DNA of 41,412 nt. It comes from Candidatus Pelagibacter sp. GTDB taxonomy: Bacteria; Pseudomonadota; Alphaproteobacteria; Pelagibacterales; Pelagibacteraceae. Both the position numbers and the translations under genes were made by a program. The DNA lies in the NCBI GenBank assembly GCA_028226735.1, contig JAOIYV010000006.1:1-41412 (forward strand). Reading direction: 5' to 3'. A model generated the notes under the pieces. The model did no database searches and was not told the DNA's origin. It saw only the letters and a program-made list of their open reading frames with translations. The number at the start of each line of letters is the position of its first letter. Position 1 is the stretch's first letter. Below are positions 35,439 through 41,412 of the stretch, piece after piece.

Positions 35439-36598
35439 TTAAATAATTCTCCTGACATGCTGTGTTGATACATTAGTTTCATATCTGCTTCAGTTAATTT
35501 CTTTGGATTTCCTCCAGTCGATGGGTCTGCTAAAGCCATTTTTGATAATCTATCAATATCAAAGTCTTTTTCATTAATGACGTCAGATAATTTATGGGGA
35601 ATTTCTAATTTTTTTCTCAAATCTAAAATCCATTCAATAAAGCCATCAAAAGATTGATTATTTAATTCTATATATTCACATATTTTAATTATTCTTTGTT
35701 CTATAACGTCTTTATTAAAAGTTAAAACATAAGGCATGAAAATTGCATTTGATAAACCGTGATGAACATTATTCAATGCATTAATAGGGTGACTCAATGA
35801 GTGAATCGCTCCTAAACCTTTCTGAAATGCAGTTGACCCCATGCTAGCTGCAACCAACATATTCATCCTTGCTTTTATATCTGATCCATCATCAACTGCC
35901 CTTACTAACCAAGTTTTAATTAATCTCATACCTTCTAAAGCAATTCCATCTGCCATTGGATGATAACCAGACGCACAATATGCTTCTAGATTGTGCGCTA
36001 AAGCATCCATTCCGGTTGAAGCTGTAATTTTTGATGGAAGTCCGAGTGTTAATACTGGGTCTAAAATAACTATTGCAGGTAAAAATTTTGGATGAAAAAT
36101 AATATTTTTTACACCAGTTTTTTCATTTAAAATCACAGATGCTCTGCCTGTCTCTGAACCTGTTCCAGCTGTAGTAGGTACAGCAATTATAGGTGCAATT
36201 TTATCATTGTTAGCTTTCGTCCAATTATCTCTAACATCTTTAAAGTTCCATAATGGTAATGTTTGACCAGACATAAATGCAATTGCTTTACCAACATCTA
36301 GTCCACTTCCACCACCAAATGCAATTACACCATCACAATTATTTTTTTTATAAAAATCAACACCCTCATTTACATTTGAACCTGTAGGATTTCCAACAAC
36401 ATTAGAATATAATACAACTATAAAACCTTCTCTTTTTAAATTTTTTATGGCATCAATCACAATATTTGATTTAGCAAGACCACTATCTGTCACCAGTAGT
36501 GGTTTATTAATATTTAAATTTTTACAAGCAATACCCAAATCTTTAATTCTATTTTCTCCAACCCATATAGTTGTTGGGTAGTTCCAATTTGACTTCAT
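35435..36598 (-). CDS. Iron-containing alcohol dehydrogenase
   Basis: A 387-residue group III (iron-type) alcohol dehydrogenase, NAD(P)-dependent and cytoplasmic. The nucleotide-binding FGGGSGLDVGKAIA is at about 94-107, followed by TTAGTGSETGRASV. Metal ligands match the family: D198 and H202 in MDALAHNLEAY, then H266 and H280, spaced 14 residues as in FucO. Such enzymes have been proposed to oxidise methanol or other small alcohols in SAR11; here the substrate is open. It lies between a GATase-like gene (4-bp overlap) and the GpsA-like gene (6 bp away). Confidence 0.92.
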   Translation of the reverse strand: MKSNWNYPTTIWVGENRIKDLGIACKNLNINKPLLVTDSGLAKSNIVIDAIKNLKREGFIVVLYSNVVGNPTGSNVNEGVDFYKKNNCDGVIAFGGGSGLDVGKAIAFMSGQTLPLWNFKDVRDNWTKANNDKIAPIIAVPTTAGTGSETGRASVILNEKTGVKNIIFHPKFLPAIVILDPVLTLGLPSKITASTGMDALAHNLEAYCASGYHPMADGIALEGMRLIKTWLVRAVDDGSDIKARMNMLVAASMGSTAFQKGLGAIHSLSHPINALNNVHHGLSNAIFMPYVLTFNKDVIEQRIIKICEYIELNNQSFDGFIEWILDLRKKLEIPHKLSDVINEKDFDIDRLSKMALADPSTGGNPKKLTEADMKLMYQHSMSGELFK

Positions 36599-36604
36599 TC
36601 TGAT

Positions 36605-37633
36605 TTACCAGTCAATTTCTAATTTCTTGTTTTCACATATAGTATTCAACATACTGAACATTAATGGAAAATGTTTGGGATTAAGATCTTGTAAAATTTT
36701 TGGTCCAATTTCCAAAGCAAGTTGGGCCCCTTCAACTGTAACTTTTTTCATAAACTTTTCTTTAGCATCTTTGTAAAGATATCCTTCTCCAAGATATCTG
36801 CCCATTAAACTATTTCTTCCTCCTATTGCACTAACATATAGATCTCCTAGTCCTGCTAATCCATAAACAGTTTCTGGTTTGCCTCCATAGTGAGAGACAA
36901 ATTCAACCATTTCAGAAATTGATCTATGAATTAATGAGGCTGATGTATTAAGATAATATTTAGATTGAATTTCTTTGGATGCTATAGAATTACTTAATCC
37001 TTTAGATGCTCCAATTAACATTGAATAAATATTTTTAATAGCACCAGCTAATTCAACACCTATCAAATCTTCTGATATTTCTGTCGAATAATAATTAGTT
37101 GATATTATCCTTTTTAATGATTTGGTCTCTTCAATATCTGGATTTGCAATGACCGTTCCTGTTCTCATTTTATTTGCAAGACCTGCTGCTAAACAAGGTC
37201 CTTTGATTGCTGAAACATTAGCGTCTATTCCACAATTTTTCTTTAGAATCTTTTTTATTTTATCTGAAAGTGTTATTAATTCATCGTTATCTACTGCCAA
37301 GCCTTTTGTTAATAAAATAATAGGAAGATTTTTTTTATAATCTTTTTCAATTTGATTAACAAACCACTCGATACCTACTGAGCTCACACCAGCAACAATT
37401 ATATCCACCCCTTCTTCAAGGATTGATTTTAATTTCTCGTATTTTTCAACTCTTAGTTTAGTAGGTAACTTAAGATTCAGAGCTGGGTGAAAATTATTGT
37501 TTGATTTTATATTATTTATCAAAACATCTTCAAGATGAGTGCCCACAAGAGTTACATCATTTTTGTTTTCGAGACATGGCACAGCAAAAGCTGATCCCAT
37601 AGCCCCAGCACCAATAATAATAAGTTTTTTCAT
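36605..37633 (-). CDS. GpsA-like NAD(P)-dependent glycerol-3-phosphate dehydrogenase family protein
   Basis: A 342-residue dehydrogenase with an N-terminal Rossmann motif GAGAMGSAFAV (8-18) and the C-terminal domain of the glycerol-3-phosphate dehydrogenase family. Catalytic lysines are expected at K110 in LLTKG and K200 in GVELAGAIKNIYS. The region after K110 departs from ordinary GpsA: SAIKGPCLAAGLANKMRTG replaces the usual SGPSFA-x-E pattern. This may mean a changed substrate rather than the housekeeping enzyme. It is the first gene of the unit with the iron-type alcohol dehydrogenase and the amidotransferase, unlike usual gpsA neighbourhoods. It is divergent from tmm, 80 bp apart. Confidence 0.8.
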   Translation of the reverse strand: MKKLIIIGAGAMGSAFAVPCLENKNDVTLVGTHLEDVLINNIKSNNNFHPALNLKLPTKLRVEKYEKLKSILEEGVDIIVAGVSSVGIEWFVNQIEKDYKKNLPIILLTKGLAVDNDELITLSDKIKKILKKNCGIDANVSAIKGPCLAAGLANKMRTGTVIANPDIEETKSLKRIISTNYYSTEISEDLIGVELAGAIKNIYSMLIGASKGLSNSIASKEIQSKYYLNTSASLIHRSISEMVEFVSHYGGKPETVYGLAGLGDLYVSAIGGRNSLMGRYLGEGYLYKDAKEKFMKKVTVEGAQLALEIGPKILQDLNPKHFPLMFSMLNTICENKKLEIDW

Positions 37634-37713
37634 ATTGAGTTATTTTTTTTATATTAATTTTTAGCATTTTGTGAGTAAAGTACAGTTATAAATTTATTGA
37701 GAGGGGTTGTTTT

Positions 37714-39054
37714 ATGACAAAAGTTGCAATTATTGGTGCTGGGCCTTGTGGTTTATCCGCTTTGAGATCTTTTGAACAAGCTGAAAAAAAAGGTGAAAAA
37801 ATACCTGAGATAGTTTGTTTTGATAAACAAGAAGATTGGGGTGGTTTATGGAACTATAGTTGGAGAACAGGATCTGATCAATATGGTGATCCTGTACCTA
37901 ACAGTATGTATAGGTATCTTTGGTCAAACGGTCCAAAAGAATGTTTGGAATTTGCAGATTACTCTTTTGATGAACATTTTGGCAAACCAATTCCATCATT
38001 TCCACCGAGAGAGGTTTTATATAATTATATATTGGGAAGAGTTAAAAAAGCAAATTTAAAAGATAAAATTAAGTTTAATACCTCGGTCACTAGTGTTAAT
38101 TATGATGGTAACAGTTTTGAAGTCACTTATCGTAATAAAAAAGATGATAAGATTTCTAAAGATAAATTTGACTATGTAATTGTTTCAACAGGTCATTTCT
38201 CTGTTCCTTTTATCCCAGAATATCCAGGAATGAAATCATTTCCAGGAAGAATAATGCACTCACATGATTTTAGAGATGCAGAGGAGTTTAGGGATAAAAA
38301 TGTTGTAGTTTTAGGAAGTAGTTATTCAGCAGAAGATGTGGCACTTCAATGCCACAAGTATGGGGCAAAAAGTGTAACTATAGGTTACAGGCATAATCCG
38401 ATGGGATTTAAATGGCCGAAAGGTATGAAAGAAGTTTATCATTTAGATAGACTTGAAGGCAACAAAGCAATTTTTAAAGATGGACATGAACAAGATGCAG
38501 ATGCTTTAATTTTGTGCACAGGATACCTTCATCATTTTCCATTTTTATCAGAAGATTTAAAACTAAATACTGGTAACAGGTTGTATCCACCCAAATTATA
38601 CAAAGGCGTTGTTTGGCAAGATAATCACAAATTAATCTATTTAGGTATGCAAGACCAGTTTCATACTTTTAATATGTTTGATTGTCAGGCTTGGTTTGCA
38701 AGGGATGTTATTATGGGTAAAATTAAAATTCCAAGTAATTCAGAAGTAGAAAATGATATAAATAAATGGGTTTCTATGGAGGAAAAATTAGAAAATCCAG
38801 ATCAAATGATTGATTTTCAAACTGAATACACAAAAGAACTTCATACTTTATCTGATTATCCAAAAATTGATTTTGAATTAATTAGAAAACATTTTAAAGA
38901 ATGGGAACATCACAAAGTTGAAAATATTATGACATATAGAAATAAATCTTTTTCCTCACCAGTAACTGGATCGGTTGGTCCAACACATCACACTGCTTGG
39001 GAAGTTGCAATGGACGACTCTTTAAAAACATTTTTAGATCAGCCTAAAAAGTAA
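37714..39054 (+). CDS. tmm: Trimethylamine monooxygenase (flavin-containing monooxygenase)
   Basis: A 446-residue class B flavin monooxygenase that N-oxygenates trimethylamine to TMAO using NADPH and oxygen; characterised bacterial Tmm also converts DMS to DMSO. The FAD site is GAGPCG (8-13), the NADPH site GSSYSAED (201-208), and the FMO fingerprint is FPGRIMHSHDF (176-186). The stretch NSMYRYLWSNGPKE (63-76) is typical of Tmm rather than other FMOs. N72 and Y204 align with the Asn72 and Tyr207 reported as important in a Roseovarius enzyme. A GAGAGGGG ribosome site precedes the ATG. The DddK-type gene follows 19 bp downstream on the same strand. A broader FMO activity cannot be excluded. Confidence 0.9.
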   Translation: MTKVAIIGAGPCGLSALRSFEQAEKKGEKIPEIVCFDKQEDWGGLWNYSWRTGSDQYGDPVPNSMYRYLWSNGPKECLEFADYSFDEHFGKPIPSFPPREVLYNYILGRVKKANLKDKIKFNTSVTSVNYDGNSFEVTYRNKKDDKISKDKFDYVIVSTGHFSVPFIPEYPGMKSFPGRIMHSHDFRDAEEFRDKNVVVLGSSYSAEDVALQCHKYGAKSVTIGYRHNPMGFKWPKGMKEVYHLDRLEGNKAIFKDGHEQDADALILCTGYLHHFPFLSEDLKLNTGNRLYPPKLYKGVVWQDNHKLIYLGMQDQFHTFNMFDCQAWFARDVIMGKIKIPSNSEVENDINKWVSMEEKLENPDQMIDFQTEYTKELHTLSDYPKIDFELIRKHFKEWEHHKVENIMTYRNKSFSSPVTGSVGPTHHTAWEVAMDDSLKTFLDQPKK

Positions 39055-39073
39055 ACTTTGATTTGCACTTTAT

Positions 39074-39448
39074 ATGATATTTGTAAAAAATATTAAATCT
39101 ATTTCTGATCAAGAATGGTCATCAACTAAGAAATATCCAGGTGTTAGGTGGAAATTTTTAATTGATGCAGATTTTACTGGGAGTTCTGGGCTTTCACTTG
39201 GTTTTGCAGAAATCGAACCAGGTGGTGACTTAATTCTCCACTATCATTCACCAGCAGAAATATATGTGGTTACTGATGGTAAGGGAATATTAAATAAATC
39301 TGGTAAACCTGAGGAAATAAAGAAAGGTGATGTTGTTTATATTGCGGGAAATGCAAAGCACGCTTTAAAAAATAATGGAAAAGAAACTTTGAAATTTTAT
39401 TGGATTTTTCCAACAGATCGTTTTTCAGATGTTGAATATCTCTATTAA
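39074..39448 (+). CDS. dddK: DMSP lyase DddK (cupin)
   Basis: A 124-residue single cupin that closely resembles the Pelagibacter DddK, which cleaves dimethylsulfoniopropionate to DMS and acrylate. The opening MIFVKN and WSSTKKYPGVRWKFLIDADF match DddK as I remember it. All reported key residues fall at the same numbers: metal ligands H56, H58, E62 and H96, the catalytic base Y64, and Y122 near the C-terminus. The protein ends shortly after Y122, about six residues shorter than the studied HTCC1062 enzyme. It sits 19 bp after tmm, probably in one transcript, and its stop shares TTAA with the convergent permease. The identification rests on motif positions and memory of the family, not on an alignment. 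Confidence 0.88.
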   Translation: MIFVKNIKSISDQEWSSTKKYPGVRWKFLIDADFTGSSGLSLGFAEIEPGGDLILHYHSPAEIYVVTDGKGILNKSGKPEEIKKGDVVYIAGNAKHALKNNGKETLKFYWIFPTDRFSDVEYLY

Positions 39449-41412
39449 TCTATACCAAGATGCTTTTTTCGTTGGTCTACCCAAGTTCGAATTAAATTGT
39501 CAAATATCAAACCTATAAAAGCAACACAAAGACCGAGTGTTAAGCCTATACCTGCACCATTTTTATCTGATAAAGCTTTTAAAATATACTGACCTAAATC
39601 TTCTGTACCAATAAATGCACCAATAATTACCATAAATAAAGCAAACACAATAGTTTGATTTAAACCAAGCATCATGTGAGGAAATGCCAAAGGAAATTCT
39701 ATTTTAAATAATCTTTGTAGTTTTGTTACACCTGACATTGAAGCTGCATCATGTAAAGCAGTTGGAACACTCTTTAAACCTTCGATGGTATATCTCGTAG
39801 CAGGTATAGTAGCATAAACTATCACCGCTATTAATACTGAGGTATCTGTTACTCCAAAAAGCATCATAACTGGAATTAAGTAAACAAATGAGGGAAATGT
39901 TTGAAAAATATCACAAACTCCCAACATAAAACTTGTAGTATGCTTATTTTGAAAACATATAGTTCCTACTGTAAATCCGATTATACAAGATATAATTACT
40001 CCAAAAGTTGCCATGTATGTTGTAACTAAAGCTCTGTCCCACCATGGGCTTAATGCAATAAATAATGTTAAAGCACCAACTACCACTGCTGAACGAATTC
40101 CTCCAATTATATAACCAGCACCAACAACTAATACTAAAGTCGCAACCGCTGGCATTCTTAGATACAGAGCTCTCATTGGCTGTAGAACATCTACTATCAA
40201 CCAGGTATTGAATGTTTTTAAAGTTTGAAAAAAAGTATCCCAAACCCAATCAACACCTCTATTCCAAAAGTCTGCTGTTGATATTCCTTTATTGTGTGGA
40301 ACTTCAAATAAATAATTAAAGCCTTCCTTAAAATAAAAAGACCCAACATAAGCAAACATAATTCCAATTAATACTGATGCAGCAAAAAACAATGAATTTT
40401 TGTGACGTTGAAAGAAAGTCAGGTTACCAAAATAATCTATTTGTTTGTTTGCCCAGGCTAATGACATTTTATCTAGCAAGATTGCAATTAAACTAATACA
40501 TAAACCTGCTTCTAATGCTAATCCAATATTGAGCTGATTTAATGCTAGCAATAAATTAAATCCTAAACCTTTTGCTCCAATAAATGCTGAGATAACTGCC
40601 ATAGAAAAACACACCATAATTACTTGATTTACTCCGATTAAAATATCTCTTCTTGCAGTTGGAATTAATACTTTAAACATAAGTTGTGAATTAGTACATC
40701 CGCTCATTCTTCCAGCTTCAATAACTTCAGGAGGTATTCCTCTAAGACCTAATAAAGTTAACAATATCATTGGTGGAACTGCCACAACCATAGTTATAAT
40801 GACTGCTGCATGGTCACCAACACCAAAGAGAACAATTGCTGGAACTAATACAGCGTATTGAGGCATTGTTTGCATAACTAAAAGTATTGGGTACAAAGCT
40901 TTTTCTACTCGTTTACTTTTGAATGCTGCAATACCTAGGCCTAAACCAAAAACAAAAGAAAGTGGTGCAGCAACCAATATAAAAGAAAGTGTTTGCATAG
41001 AAGGCTTCCATTGACCAAAAACAGAAATATAAATCATTACTAAGCCAGCAAATAAAGCTAGCCCCTTACCGCTTAACTTATAACCTAAAATAGCTGCACC
41101 AGCCGCAACGATTGTCCAAGGTAGTCCTGGTAGCTCTGCCCATGGATTTGCATCTATCCAATCCCAACTCGTAAAAGCAACAATAGTTTCCATACCACCC
41201 AATAAAATCTCTCTAATTAATTCAATTAGAAATGTCATAAATGAAGTTAAGTTTCTTGTTATTTGTAAAACTAAAGGTCGAGTTTTGAATTCTTGAGTAT
41301 CTTCATTCCAAAATTCCATTGGCATCCACTCATTCATTAAAAAAAACAAGGAATCATTTATCCAAATAGGAAGCCACCCAAGTAAAGGTGGCAATCTCCA
41401 AAAAACGTCAAA
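39445..41412 (-). CDS. Tandem ABC permease of the betaine/TMAO (ProW/TmoW) type, partial
   Basis: At least 656 codons, open through the right edge of the window, so the N-terminus is missing; a TTG at 41394 is not a convincing start. The protein holds two BPD-type permease domains in tandem. Each has the EAA-type loop: IEAGRMSGCTNSQL at about 225-238 and HDAASMSGVTKLQRL in the second half, both followed by a FIG-x-x-x-LG segment. About twelve or more membrane helices are visible. A fused double permease is typical of TMAO and glycine betaine systems such as TmoW, and the neighbouring tmm fits that reading. The ATPase and binding protein should lie beyond the window edge. Choline or betaine remain possible substrates. 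Confidence 0.87.
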   Translation of the reverse strand, partial: FDVFWRLPPLLGWLPIWINDSLFFLMNEWMPMEFWNEDTQEFKTRPLVLQITRNLTSFMTFLIELIREILLGGMETIVAFTSWDWIDANPWAELPGLPWTIVAAGAAILGYKLSGKGLALFAGLVMIYISVFGQWKPSMQTLSFILVAAPLSFVFGLGLGIAAFKSKRVEKALYPILLVMQTMPQYAVLVPAIVLFGVGDHAAVIITMVVAVPPMILLTLLGLRGIPPEVIEAGRMSGCTNSQLMFKVLIPTARRDILIGVNQVIMVCFSMAVISAFIGAKGLGFNLLLALNQLNIGLALEAGLCISLIAILLDKMSLAWANKQIDYFGNLTFFQRHKNSLFFAASVLIGIMFAYVGSFYFKEGFNYLFEVPHNKGISTADFWNRGVDWVWDTFFQTLKTFNTWLIVDVLQPMRALYLRMPAVATLVLVVGAGYIIGGIRSAVVVGALTLFIALSPWWDRALVTTYMATFGVIISCIIGFTVGTICFQNKHTTSFMLGVCDIFQTFPSFVYLIPVMMLFGVTDTSVLIAVIVYATIPATRYTIEGLKSVPTALHDAASMSGVTKLQRLFKIEFPLAFPHMMLGLNQTIVFALFMVIIGAFIGTEDLGQYILKALSDKNGAGIGLTLGLCVAFIGLIFDNLIRTWVDQRKKHLGID

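Overview
The window looks like a piece of chromosome from a streamlined marine alphaproteobacterium of the SAR11 clade (Candidatus Pelagibacter type). The evidence is very AT-rich DNA (roughly 70% AT by eye), genes packed with 1-8 bp gaps or 1-18 bp overlaps, no stretch above 300 bases without a gene, and a gene set typical of that clade: an iscR-suf operon, heterotetrameric sarcosine oxidase next to formate-tetrahydrofolate ligase, a trimethylamine monooxygenase and a DddK-type DMSP lyase. No tRNA, rRNA, insertion sequence, CRISPR or phage gene was seen.

Layout. 1-2729 (minus): start of a ccdA gene cut by the window edge, a fumarylacetoacetase-family hydrolase and a succinate-semialdehyde-type aldehyde dehydrogenase, divergent from a small GYD-domain gene (2822). 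3186-4019 (minus): a PhyH-type oxygenase. 4055-6310 (plus): molybdopterin genes moaA-moaC-moaD-moaE, with moaB apart at 8808-9308. Between them lie an AldB/ExaC-type aldehyde dehydrogenase with its usual DUF779 partner and a striking lysine-rich leader in frame, plus a DUF1244 gene. 9327-12438 (plus): TauE/SafE exporter, 2-oxoglutarate oxygenase, homocysteine methyltransferase and family 2 glycosyltransferase. 12421-13778 (minus): EamA transporter and YbaK-type deacylase. 13919-15325: glutamine synthetase, followed by a convergent 56-residue small ORF.

15560-21727 (minus) is one compact operon iscR-sufB-sufC-sufD-sufS-sufU-sufT-sufA for Fe-S cluster assembly; its promoter carries a perfect palindrome overlapping the -35 box. 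21865-27726 holds an alpha/beta hydrolase, anmK, tyrS, a cupin, an aspartate/glutamate racemase-family gene, an unrecognised gene, a small lipoprotein and a second EamA transporter. 27723-32833 (minus) is soxB-soxD-soxA-soxG (sarcosine oxidase), divergent from fhs (32959-34644). Sarcosine oxidation produces methylene-THF, which Fhs can connect to formate, so this is a C1 module. 34647-37633 (minus) is a three-gene unit: glutamine amidotransferase-like protein, iron-type alcohol dehydrogenase and a divergent GpsA-like dehydrogenase.

37714-41412 is the most interesting part. A trimethylamine monooxygenase (tmm) is followed at once by a DddK-type DMSP lyase, and converges on a tandem betaine/TMAO-type ABC permease that runs off the window. 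Together they suggest a locus for uptake and breakdown of methylated osmolytes (TMA, TMAO, betaine, DMSP), possibly turning DMSP into DMS and then DMSO. Functions are assigned from motifs and remembered family sequences only; no database search was run.
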